Shown: positions 49,699 to 57,920 of the stretch, piece by piece | Numbering within the stretch: position 1 is the first letter of the stretch | Layout of the letters: the number at the start of each line of letters is the position of its first letter | Assembly: GCA_031428975.1 (NCBI GenBank) | Contig: JANOYR010000263.1 | Location: 1 to 64,000, forward strand | DNA length: 64,000 bases | DNA from: JAAFIP01 sp031428975 | Lineage (GTDB): Bacteria; Pseudomonadota; Gammaproteobacteria; Burkholderiales; Burkholderiaceae_C | Reading direction: 5' to 3' | Translations under genes and position numbers: made by a program | The notes under the pieces: generated by a model | Told to the model about the DNA's origin: nothing | The model's input: only the letters and a program-made list of their open reading frames with translations | Database searches by the model: none

Positions 49699-52020
49699 TT
49701 AGCGCATGGCATTTGCATCGGCAACGGTGAGTGCTGTCATATTCACAATGCGACGCACCGTGGTGCTGGCTGTGAGAATATGCACAGGTGCAGCGCATCC
49801 TAGCAACACTGGGCCAATAGCAATGTTGCCCCCCGCAGCTGTTTTCAGCAGGTTGTAGCTGATGTTGGCTGCATCAATATTGGGCAAAACCAGCAAATTG
49901 GCTGCACCCGCTAGGGTGCTGTGCGGCAATATGGCGCTGCGTGCGGCGGGGTCAAGTGCAACATCACCGTGCATTTCGCCGTCGACTTCCAGCCACGGCG
50001 CTTGTATGCGCAGTAGCTCAAGGGTTTGGCGCATTTTGAGCGCACTGGGTTGGTTACTGGAGCCAAAATTGCTGTGCGAAAGCAGCGCGGCTTTGGGCTT
50101 GAGGCCAAAGCGCATCATCTCTTCTGCTGCCATGGTGGTGATTTCGGCCAATTGCTCAGCTGTTGGGTCGTAGTTGACATGGGTGTCGACTAAGAACAAT
50201 TGGCGATCCGGCAAGAGCAGGCCGTTCATGCATGCGAAGGTGGATACACCTGCCCGCTTGCCCAGCACTTGGTTGATGTAGTGCAGGTGCATGTCGGTCG
50301 TGCCCCAAGTGCCGCAAATCATGCCGTCCACATAGCCTTTGTGCAGCATCATGGAGCTAATAAGCGTGAGGCGGCGGCGCATGTCGATTTTGGCAGTTTG
50401 CTCGGTGACCCCTTGGCGCGCAGTCATGCGATGGTAGCTTTGGTAAAAATCACGGTAGCGTTCGTCTTGCTCGACGTTGACCACCTCGTAATCGACCCCT
50501 TGTTTGAGGCGCAATCCAAACTTTTCGACGCGCTGGGCGATGACTTCGGGGCGACCCGCCAAGAAGGGTTTGGCCAATGATTCGTCCACCACGATTTGGC
50601 AGGCGCGCAGCACGCGCTCTTCTTCGCCTTCGGCATAGATCACGCGCTTTTTGGCAGCTTTTTTGGCCGCCGTAAAAATCGGCTTCATGGTCGTGCCAGA
50701 GGCGTAGACGAATGTCTGCAAGCGGTCGCGGTAGGCATCCATATCGGCAATGGGGCGCAGTGCCACACCGCTGTCGGCAGCGGCCTTGGCCACTGCGGGC
50801 GCGATTTTCATCATCAGGCGTGGGTCGAAGGGCTTGGGTATCAAATACTCTGGGCCAAAAGCCAGCGCTTGGCCAGCATACGCAGCGGCAACCACATCAC
50901 TTTGTTCTTGCTGCGCCAGTTCTGCAATGGCGTGCACTGCGGCAATTTCCATCTCAACGGTGATCGTGGTTGCCCCACTGTCGAGTGCTCCACGGAAGAT
51001 GTAGGGGAAACACAAGACATTGTTGACTTGGTTGGGGTAGTCGGTGCGGCCAGTAGCGACGATTGCGTCTGAGCGCACCGCATGCACGTCTTCTGGTGCA
51101 ATTTCAGGGTTGGGGTTGGCCAGCGCCATGATGAGTGGTTTAGCGGCCATGCGTTTGACCATCTCAGGCTTGAGCACGCCACCGGCAGACAGGCCAAGAA
51201 ATACGTCGGCATCGTCGATGATTTCGCCCAGCGTACGCGCCAAGGTTTTCTGTGCAAATTGGATTTTGTCCTCGTCCATGAGCTCGGTGCGGCCTTCGTA
51301 GACCACGCCAGCCAAGTCGGTAACAAATATGTTCTCGCGCGGAATACCCAGCTTGACCAAAAGACCCAAGCAGGCCAGCGCAGCTGCGCCCGCACCAGAA
51401 GTCACCAATTTAATTTTCTTGGGGTCTTTGCCCACGACTTTGAGGCCGTTAAAAATGGCTGCGCCCACTACGATGGCCGTGCCGTGCTGGTCGTCATGGA
51501 AGACTGGAATTTTCATGCGCTCGCGCAATTTGCGCTCTACATAAAAACAATCTGGCGCTTTGATGTCTTCTAGGTTAATGCCACCAAAGGTGGGCTCCAG
51601 TGAGGCAATGATGTCGACCAATTTGTCGAGGTCGTGCTTTTCGTTGATTTCGATGTCAAAAACATCAATACCCGCAAATTTTTTGAACAAAACCGCCTTG
51701 CCCTCCATGACGGGCTTGGAGGCCAGCGGCCCAATGTCGCCTAACCCCAGCACAGCAGTGCCGTTGGTGATGACGGCGACCAAATTGCCGCGCGCGGTGT
51801 ATTTGAAAGCATTGTTGGGGTCTTTGACGATTTCTTCACAGGGTGCGGCTACGCCTGGGCTGTAGGCCAGGGCTAAGTCATGTTGGTTTACCAATTGCTT
51901 GGTAGCGGCGATGGCGATTTTGCCGGGTGTGGGGAATTCGTGGTATTCGAGCGCAGCGCGGCGCAACTCGGCGCGTTTTTCGTCAGTGTTGATGGCAGCG
52001 TCGTCGGTAAAAGCAGGCAT
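49699..52020 (-). CDS. maeB: NADP-dependent malic enzyme with C-terminal phosphotransacetylase-like domain
   Basis: Oxidative decarboxylation of malate to pyruvate with NADPH production. The 773 residues form the two-domain MaeB type. Residues about 1-430 are the malic enzyme (YHEFPTPGKIAIAATKQL, LGLGDIGPLASKPVMEGKAVLFKKFAGID, FHDDQHGTAIVVGAAI, NAD(P)-site TSGAGAAALACLGLLVKLG). Residues about 440-770 are a phosphotransacetylase-like domain that acts in allosteric control by acetyl-CoA in E. coli. Length and motifs are complete. It is divergent from the EamA transporter gene across 264 bases. Confidence 0.96.
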   Translation of the reverse strand: MPAFTDDAAINTDEKRAELRRAALEYHEFPTPGKIAIAATKQLVNQHDLALAYSPGVAAPCEEIVKDPNNAFKYTARGNLVAVITNGTAVLGLGDIGPLASKPVMEGKAVLFKKFAGIDVFDIEINEKHDLDKLVDIIASLEPTFGGINLEDIKAPDCFYVERKLRERMKIPVFHDDQHGTAIVVGAAIFNGLKVVGKDPKKIKLVTSGAGAAALACLGLLVKLGIPRENIFVTDLAGVVYEGRTELMDEDKIQFAQKTLARTLGEIIDDADVFLGLSAGGVLKPEMVKRMAAKPLIMALANPNPEIAPEDVHAVRSDAIVATGRTDYPNQVNNVLCFPYIFRGALDSGATTITVEMEIAAVHAIAELAQQEQSDVVAAAYAGQALAFGPEYLIPKPFDPRLMMKIAPAVAKAAADSGVALRPIADMDAYRDRLQTFVYASGTTMKPIFTAAKKAAKKRVIYAEGEEERVLRACQIVVDESLAKPFLAGRPEVIAQRVEKFGLRLKQGVDYEVVNVEQDERYRDFYQSYHRMTARQGVTEQTAKIDMRRRLTLISSMMLHKGYVDGMICGTWGTTDMHLHYINQVLGKRAGVSTFACMNGLLLPDRQLFLVDTHVNYDPTAEQLAEITTMAAEEMMRFGLKPKAALLSHSNFGSSNQPSALKMRQTLELLRIQAPWLEVDGEMHGDVALDPAARSAILPHSTLAGAANLLVLPNIDAANISYNLLKTAAGGNIAIGPVLLGCAAPVHILTASTTVRRIVNMTALTVADANAMR

Positions 52021-52239
52021 GTTTGTCTCCGGGGATTTTTTTAACGTAGACGATTGTATCGCTAGCTGGTGAAAACCCTAGTATGTAGATATGCGTAGAG
52101 AGCATGGGTGTTTTGACAAAATAACAACGATTCGCGGTGTATTTGTCGCCGCATTGGCGTGACTTATGGATGGAGAGTGAAAATAAAGACAGTAAATGAG
52201 ACCGCATCAAAACGCCATTGACGCAATGCAGCAGACAAA

Positions 52240-52264
52240 TTTTGCTATATAATATATAGCAAAA
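52240..52264. promoter_or_regulatory. 25-base perfect palindrome upstream of the EamA gene
   Basis: TTTTGCTATATA (52240-52251) and TATATAGCAAAA (52253-52264) are exact inverted copies around a single A. It ends 20 bases before the EamA start codon. The GCTAT-N-ATAGC core is the hairpin of the dispersed repeat family without its flank, so it may be a repeat copy now serving as operator, or an AT-rich promoter element (it contains TATAAT at 52248-52253). Confidence 0.6.
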
Positions 52265-52284
52265 CAATTTCGCCCAACAGTTTT

Positions 52285-53202
52285 ATGTCCACTACACCTG
52301 CACAGCCCCCGCGCTGGGCTTATGCGCTGCTTTTTCTCACCCCAGCCATGTGGTCGGTCAACTATTTGGTGGCACGCACAGCGCCTGGGCTGATTGCACC
52401 ACACATGCTGGCTTTGTGCCGTTGGTCACTAGCCGGAGTCGTGTTGGCGCTGTTTGCCCGTGCGCAGCTGCGTCAGCCACATGTGGTGCGCCAAGAGCTC
52501 TGGGCGCGCGGTTGGCAATACTTGGTGTTGGGTGCACTGGGTATGTGGATTTGCGGGGCGTGGGTTTATATTGGCGCACGCAGCACATCGGCCACCAATA
52601 TTGCCTTGGTGTATGCGCTCTCCCCAGTCATGATCGCGCTGGCAGGGCGTTTTTGGTTCAAAGAGCGACTCGGAGCGTGGCAATGGCTAGGCGTAGCGGT
52701 GGCACTGCTGGGCTTGGTGCATGTGGTCATCAAGGGGCGATGGGGAGCGCTGCGCGAGGTTCAGTTTGTCGTGGGCGATGTGTGGATACTGGCATGTACT
52801 ATGGCATGGACCTTGTATGCCTTGTTGCTCAAGCGCTGGCAGTCCGCCCTGAGCCCTCAGGCGCGGCTAGTAGTAATTATTGCGGGTGGAGTACTGATTT
52901 TGATACCGCTGGCCTGGCTTGAGGCTTGGTCTGGTTTGCTTCTCACCCAGACTACTTGGAACATGCAAACGGTCGCCATTGTCGTGGCTGCAGGTTTAAT
53001 TCCGGGCGCAGGGGCGTATCTGGCCTTCTCCACTTTGCAAACCCATTTGGGCGCAGCACGCGCAGGGCTCACTTTGTATCTTGGCCCTTTGTACGCCGCC
53101 ATCGTGGCTTGGGCCGTATTGGGTGAGCCCATTGAATGGCATCATTTAGTGGGCGTCGCCGTGATTTTGCCCGGAATTTATTTGGCTTCTCGCAAGGTCT
53201 GA
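52285..53202 (+). CDS. EamA/DMT-family transporter
   Basis: 305 residues, ten hydrophobic segments arranged as two EamA repeats, the second starting near FVVGDVWILACTMAWTLYALLLKRW. Conserved features include the FLTPAMWSVNYLVARTAPGLIAPHMLALCRWSLAGVVLALF start and GLTLYLGPLYAAIVAWAVLGEPIEWHHLVGVAVILPGIYLA end. Family members export amino acids or metabolites; the substrate is not predictable here. It has its own AT-rich upstream palindrome and no co-directional partner closer than 173 bases downstream. Confidence 0.9.
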   Translation: MSTTPAQPPRWAYALLFLTPAMWSVNYLVARTAPGLIAPHMLALCRWSLAGVVLALFARAQLRQPHVVRQELWARGWQYLVLGALGMWICGAWVYIGARSTSATNIALVYALSPVMIALAGRFWFKERLGAWQWLGVAVALLGLVHVVIKGRWGALREVQFVVGDVWILACTMAWTLYALLLKRWQSALSPQARLVVIIAGGVLILIPLAWLEAWSGLLLTQTTWNMQTVAIVVAAGLIPGAGAYLAFSTLQTHLGAARAGLTLYLGPLYAAIVAWAVLGEPIEWHHLVGVAVILPGIYLASRKV

Positions 53203-53375
53203 GGTGTTTCTCTCCATGTATCAAAAAGACCTCATTCGTGTTTTCCAGCACTTTTAGATAAACACCGCATCCCCCATTTGAGGTATGTCAAATATTTGCA
53301 GTTCTGATAGAGTTGGCTTGTAGCTAAGGTGTAACAAAAGTTATAGTTTGCAATATATTTGTCGTTGGGGGTTTT

Positions 53376-53906
53376 GTGTCAGCTTTACGTTGCGTTGTCT
53401 ATTGGCTTTTTGCCTTGTTGCTGGTGTCGCCAGCGGCATGGGCATGCAATGACGCAGCGCCTATCAAAATCACCCTCACAGGTGAGGTGCTCTCCAGTGA
53501 AAAGCTGGCACAACTGGTACAAGACAAGCTCCCCTGTCGTCAGCAAAGCGCGGCATTGGCATGCATGTGCAGGCCAATAGCCAATGTAGTCATCGAGGTC
53601 ACGATTGGCTTTAAATGGAAGGGCACTCAGATATCCGAAATCTCTAGCAAGCGTTTACAAGAGCTCGGCAAAGGTCTACACAGTATTGAGGGGTTTTCTA
53701 GCGCAAGGCTGAAGAGTAGCCCTACACGCAGCATGGATAATGCCTCGCGCGTGGTAATTACGCAACGAAAAAAGATGGTGGGAGAGATGCTGAAAGTAGT
53801 GGCCAAGCAGCCTTTGGTTTTAGATCAGCCCGTGTTCAAAAAAGAGCCGCCGCCTAAAACCAAGTGGGTTCGGCATAAGTTTGTGGTGAATGCCGTTTTT
53901 ATTTAA
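53376..53906 (+). CDS. exported protein of unknown function, first gene of the secretion locus
   Basis: 176 residues from GTG 53376, with GGGGG about 5 bases upstream. MSALRCVVYWLFALLLVSPAAWA is a signal peptide. The mature part has four cysteines (CNDA, LPCRQQ, ACMC) clustered in its first 45 residues, suggesting disulphides. A basic, Pro-rich end (EPPPKTKWVRHKFVVNAVFI) closes it. No family is recognised. A candidate promoter is TTGTAG (53318-53323) with TATAGT (53342-53347) at 18-base spacing. It is followed 23 bases later by the OmpA-domain gene in the same direction, so it probably belongs to the secretion operon. Confidence 0.7.
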   Translation: MSALRCVVYWLFALLLVSPAAWACNDAAPIKITLTGEVLSSEKLAQLVQDKLPCRQQSAALACMCRPIANVVIEVTIGFKWKGTQISEISSKRLQELGKGLHSIEGFSSARLKSSPTRSMDNASRVVITQRKKMVGEMLKVVAKQPLVLDQPVFKKEPPPKTKWVRHKFVVNAVFI

Positions 53907-53929
53907 TTTGATGTATCGAAGGAGTTTGT

Positions 53930-54472
53930 ATGAAAAAAAGTATGTTGACAGCAGTTATCGCGCTAACTTTAGCCATCGCTGCGCATGTCGCTTCGGCGCA
54001 AACCGCTGATTCAAATGTGACGAATTTTGGTAAAAGAGCGCCCACACTCGATGAGCTACAAAAAGTCTTCACGCCGGCGCCACAGACAGGCTCTTTAATG
54101 AGCATGGCGCTGCCACGTCCTGTTAAAAAATCCATTGAGTTAGAGCTGTTGTTTCCTTTTGCATCGGCCGACATATCGCCCAGCATCAAAGGCCAGCTGG
54201 GCGCTATTGGTGAATTTTTGCAAACAGCACAGCTGGGCACGGGTGAGTTTTTAATTGAAGGGCACACCGACGCTGTAGGTGCGCAGCAGAGCAACAAGCT
54301 GCTCTCAGAGAGGCGTGCACAAGCGGTAAAAAGCTTCTTGGTGAGCGCTTACAAAGTGAGCCCACAAATCATCAGCACATCTGGCGCTGGCGCGACTAAC
54401 CTTAAAGATACGCGCAACCCCAGCAGCGAAGCCAACCGCCGGGTGGAATTCAGCATGATTGTCAAAGAATAA
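53930..54472 (+). CDS. OmpA-family peptidoglycan-binding protein
   Basis: 180 residues. The signal peptide is MKKSMLTAVIALTLAIAAHVASAQ, without a lipobox. Residues about 75-178 form an OmpA C-terminal domain: IELELLFPFASADISPSIKGQLGAIGEFL, then FLIEGHTDAVGAQQSNKLLSERRAQAVKSFLV and NRRVEFSMIV. The Asp and Arg that bind diaminopimelate are visible (HTD, ERR). No N-terminal membrane barrel is present, so it is a periplasmic wall-binding protein. AAGGAG lies before the ATG. It precedes the caspase-like gene by 34 bases. Confidence 0.9.
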   Translation: MKKSMLTAVIALTLAIAAHVASAQTADSNVTNFGKRAPTLDELQKVFTPAPQTGSLMSMALPRPVKKSIELELLFPFASADISPSIKGQLGAIGEFLQTAQLGTGEFLIEGHTDAVGAQQSNKLLSERRAQAVKSFLVSAYKVSPQIISTSGAGATNLKDTRNPSSEANRRVEFSMIVKE

Positions 54473-54506
54473 AACGCCAATCTGACGAAAGGTCTGGGAG
54501 GATCGC

Positions 54507-56045
54507 ATGACATCAGAAGGGCTAATTTCTGCGCAACGGCGCGTGTTCATAGCAGCCGCAACAGCCGCTATGACGATGCACGGTTATGCGCAAAATTTGG
54601 CTGCCACCCCACGCGCTTTACTGATTGGCAACACCCGCTATCGCCCCAGCAGCCAAAACATCATGACTGCACACAAAAATGTGCGTGACATAGAAGATGC
54701 TCTGAGTGAGCTGGGCTACCGTTGCGACACTATTTTTAACGCCAACAAAGCCCAAGTGCTCAATGGCCTTGATACCATGCTGGCATCAGCCGCAGCAGAT
54801 GCCCCTGCCCTCGTCTATTTTTGCGGCCATGGCGTAAACAGCCTCAGCAGGGGCGAATACCGCAACTACTGGGTATCGGCAGACGTAGAGCTTAGCCCCC
54901 CTGCAGCAGCCGCGCAAGATCCAGCAGTTAGGCGCAAACACTACGAAGACGTGGCCCAGCTGAGTCCGTCGTTAGAAGAAGACGTGTACCCGCGCATGGC
55001 CGGTCGGGCCAATGCAACCACCTTCATTGTGATTGATGCCTGCCGCGATGCCGCCAGCGCCATTGCCGATGCCGACAGCCGCGTGGTGCAGTCGCGCCCG
55101 CCACCGGGCTGCATTGTGGGCTACGCCACCCGCCCGGGCCGCTATGCCTACACCCCCCGCGACTTCAACCAAAACTCTTATTACGCAGAATCCCTGATAC
55201 GCCAATTGCGCGCTGTGCGCGACGAAGGCGACATGACCCAACTGCTGCAGCGCGTTCGCCTAGAGGTGCGCGAGCGCGTCAATGGCATTGCCCGCGCTGA
55301 GGGCGTGTTGGAGCGACTCTTGGGCCAGCTCGGGCATAAAGAGGGCTATCTGCAAGAGCCAGATTTTGCATCCAGCCTGCCAGGCAGGGGGCTGTTGCGC
55401 CCCGTAGCCTTGCTGGCTGTCCCTGCCAAGCCTGTGGCCGCACCTGCGCCTGTACCAGCGCCAGTGGCCGCTGCAATGCCGCCGTCTGGCGCACTACCCT
55501 CCTCAGCGCCTGTTGCGCCCCCCATAGCCGTCGTGTACGTAGCCCCCATTGCATTGCCAACGGTGGCAGCCGATACCACCGCGTGGGCTCAGGTAGAAGC
55601 CATTACAGATCTGGCCGAAGCTGAAAAAGCCACTACCGATTTTTTGCAGCGCTTTCCAAGCAGCGCCCTCAAGGCCAACGCCACCATCCGCCTAGAAGAC
55701 ATCCGCAAAGTGCGCGATGCCGCCCGCCGTTCGCGAGTGCTGCGCACTGCCTTGGTGATCTCCGACACCAGCCCTGTGCGCAACGACTACCGTGCCGCCT
55801 TGCAGGGCGACAAATTCGCCGCTCAGCGCGTGGCAGAAGCCGTGGCCAAATCACCAGCGTTGGGTGACAGCGCCACCGCCCAGCGCTGGTTGCAGTTTTC
55901 TGCCGAGCTAGGCAACGGCATAGCTGCCTACGAAGCCTCACGCCAGTTCAATGCCCAAAACCTGATTCAAGAAGCCAGCTATTACCTAGCGCTGGCCGAG
56001 ACCAACGGCTACCGCCCGCCACGCGATTTTGACACCCGCAAATAA
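54507..56045 (+). CDS. exported caspase-like (peptidase C14) protein
   Basis: 512 residues with a twin-basic start (SAQRRVFIAAATAAMTMHGYAQ) that looks like an export signal, possibly Tat-like. The caspase p20 domain covers about 33-250. ALLIGNTRYRPSSQNIMTAHKNVRDIEDALSELGY is its first strand and helix. Catalytic His108 is in VYFCGHGVNS and Cys179 in FIVIDACRDAA, so the dyad is intact. A Pro/Ala-rich linker (about 305-350) joins a C-terminal helical part resembling Sel1/TPR-type repeats (AAQRVAEAVAKSPALGDSATAQRWLQFSAELGNGIAAYEAS). The gene sits between an OmpA-domain gene and the TpsB transporter, so it may process or regulate the secreted adhesin (inference). Confidence 0.88.
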   Translation: MTSEGLISAQRRVFIAAATAAMTMHGYAQNLAATPRALLIGNTRYRPSSQNIMTAHKNVRDIEDALSELGYRCDTIFNANKAQVLNGLDTMLASAAADAPALVYFCGHGVNSLSRGEYRNYWVSADVELSPPAAAAQDPAVRRKHYEDVAQLSPSLEEDVYPRMAGRANATTFIVIDACRDAASAIADADSRVVQSRPPPGCIVGYATRPGRYAYTPRDFNQNSYYAESLIRQLRAVRDEGDMTQLLQRVRLEVRERVNGIARAEGVLERLLGQLGHKEGYLQEPDFASSLPGRGLLRPVALLAVPAKPVAAPAPVPAPVAAAMPPSGALPSSAPVAPPIAVVYVAPIALPTVAADTTAWAQVEAITDLAEAEKATTDFLQRFPSSALKANATIRLEDIRKVRDAARRSRVLRTALVISDTSPVRNDYRAALQGDKFAAQRVAEAVAKSPALGDSATAQRWLQFSAELGNGIAAYEASRQFNAQNLIQEASYYLALAETNGYRPPRDFDTRK

Positions 56046-56103
56046 CCCCATTGCTCTACCCATTTCACCCTATCAGTCAGCCAAAACCAAAGAGGAAACT
56101 AGC

Positions 56104-57876
56104 ATGAAACGACAACTACTGAGCCCCCCTATCCGCACACAACGCGCCGGCCATTCCTTGCGTATTGCGCTAGCCCTTAGCCCGGTGGCGCTGTGTATAA
56201 CGGCGATGGCACAAACTGCTCCCGACGCTGGCCGCGTACTGGACGGGCTCAAAGCCCCCATCATCATGGTGCCTCCCCACGCAGACTTGAATATTCAAAA
56301 CAACACCCCCGTCAAAAAGCTCGCTGGTCCTGCCACAGGCGTGGGTCCAAAAATCAAAATATCAGGCTTTAGCATCAGTGGTGTCACAGTGCCCATCAAG
56401 GCTGACATTGCGTCACTTCTAGCTAAATACCTTGGCCCCGAGCGCACATTTGACGACATTGAAGCCGCCGCCGAGGCCTTGCGTACCGCCATTCGTCAAG
56501 AAGGCTTGTTTTTGGCTCAGGTCGATATTCCTCCGCAAAAGTCTGTAGACGGTATGGTCGAGCTGCGCGTGTTGGAAGGCCGCCTAGACGTGGTGGAGCT
56601 TACGCCCCTGCCCGAAGGGGTTTTGGTCAACAAAGAGCAAATTGATGTGATCTTGGCCAAGCTCCAGCCCGGCGATTTGCTCACCGTGGGTAGCATTGAG
56701 CGCGTTTTATTCTTGCTCTCAGATTTGCGCGGCATCAATGTCGGATCGGTTATTGCACCGGGTGCAAAGCCTGGCACCGCTAAGTTAATTGTGACCGTGA
56801 CCCCAGGCCAGCGGTTTGAAAAAAATGTCGATTTCGACAATTTTGGCTCCGTCTACACTGGCGAACATCGCCTGAGCGGCTCTTTTTCAGTCAATTCGCC
56901 CTTTGGCCGAGGCGACTTGCTCAAGCTCAGCACCAACTTGTCTACCACTGGAGGCGTAGCATTTGTACGCGCGGCTTACCAAAGCCCCGTGGGCGGCTCT
57001 GGCCTCAAGCTAGGCGCGGCTGTGTCAGCACTCAAATACAAGCTGGGCACGGACGCATTCGCCCCCTTGGATGCCAGCGGCAACGCTACCGTGCTCAGCG
57101 CCTTTGCGCTCTACCCGGTGATCCGCAACCGCAATTTCAACACCTTCTTTCAGGCCAATATAGACAGCCGTAAATTCCAAGACCTGCAAAAAGCATTGAC
57201 CGTGGACAACAAAAAGCATTCCGATGTTCTTACTTTGGGCCTGGTTGGTGATTCACGCGATCAATTCGCCAAAGGCGGTATCAACAACTTTTCAGTGGGC
57301 CTTACGGCGGGTAGCATCGGCATAGACACCCCTGTGCAGTTGGCAGCTGACCAAGCCGCTACAGGTCGCAAAACCAATGGCAGCTTCAGTAAGATCAGTT
57401 ACGGCCTAGGCCGCCAGCAGCTCCTGTGGAGCGCCGCCGACAACGCGCAAGACCGCATGGTGGTCTATGTTTCATGGCAAGGACAGCGCGCTGCCAAAAA
57501 CCTCGACAACTCAGAAAAGCTCAGCTTAGGCGGTGCCACTGGCGTGCGCGGCTACGCCGGCGGCGAAGCCACCGGCGACAGCGGCGATTTGTTGAGCTGG
57601 GAGCTGCGCAAAAACATCGTCAGTGACAAAATCAAAGGCGATTTCGTTGTGTCATTGTTTGGCGACTATGGCCGCTCCAAAATCAACCACAGCCCGCTGG
57701 CCACTGACTTGATCAACACCGTCAGTTTGGTAAGCCACGGCGTAGGCTTGGCATGGTCTATTCCCGACAACTTCTTAATCAAAGCATCGCTGGCATGGCG
57801 CGGCTCATATGCGCCCGTGTCGGATCCCGACGGCCGCCGCTCACGCCTGTATTTCAGTCTCAACAAAACGCTGTAA
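56104..57876 (+). CDS. two-partner secretion transporter TpsB (ShlB/FhaC/HecB family)
   Basis: Outer-membrane barrel that exports the TpsA protein. 590 residues from ATG 56104. A signal peptide ends near ITAMAQ. Two POTRA domains follow (about 85-165 ISGFSISGVTVPIKADIASLLAKYLG...GLFLAQVDIPPQ, and about 170-250). The 16-strand barrel then contains the family motif LGGATGVRGYAGGEATGD (VRGY loop) and ends in SRLYFSLNKTL with the usual terminal aromatic/hydrophobic pattern. The cognate TpsA gene starts 44 bases downstream. Confidence 0.94.
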   Translation: MKRQLLSPPIRTQRAGHSLRIALALSPVALCITAMAQTAPDAGRVLDGLKAPIIMVPPHADLNIQNNTPVKKLAGPATGVGPKIKISGFSISGVTVPIKADIASLLAKYLGPERTFDDIEAAAEALRTAIRQEGLFLAQVDIPPQKSVDGMVELRVLEGRLDVVELTPLPEGVLVNKEQIDVILAKLQPGDLLTVGSIERVLFLLSDLRGINVGSVIAPGAKPGTAKLIVTVTPGQRFEKNVDFDNFGSVYTGEHRLSGSFSVNSPFGRGDLLKLSTNLSTTGGVAFVRAAYQSPVGGSGLKLGAAVSALKYKLGTDAFAPLDASGNATVLSAFALYPVIRNRNFNTFFQANIDSRKFQDLQKALTVDNKKHSDVLTLGLVGDSRDQFAKGGINNFSVGLTAGSIGIDTPVQLAADQAATGRKTNGSFSKISYGLGRQQLLWSAADNAQDRMVVYVSWQGQRAAKNLDNSEKLSLGGATGVRGYAGGEATGDSGDLLSWELRKNIVSDKIKGDFVVSLFGDYGRSKINHSPLATDLINTVSLVSHGVGLAWSIPDNFLIKASLAWRGSYAPVSDPDGRRSRLYFSLNKTL

Positions 57877-57920
57877 CCCCATACCGCCCCATTCACACAC
57901 CAATTTAGAGGGACACCACC

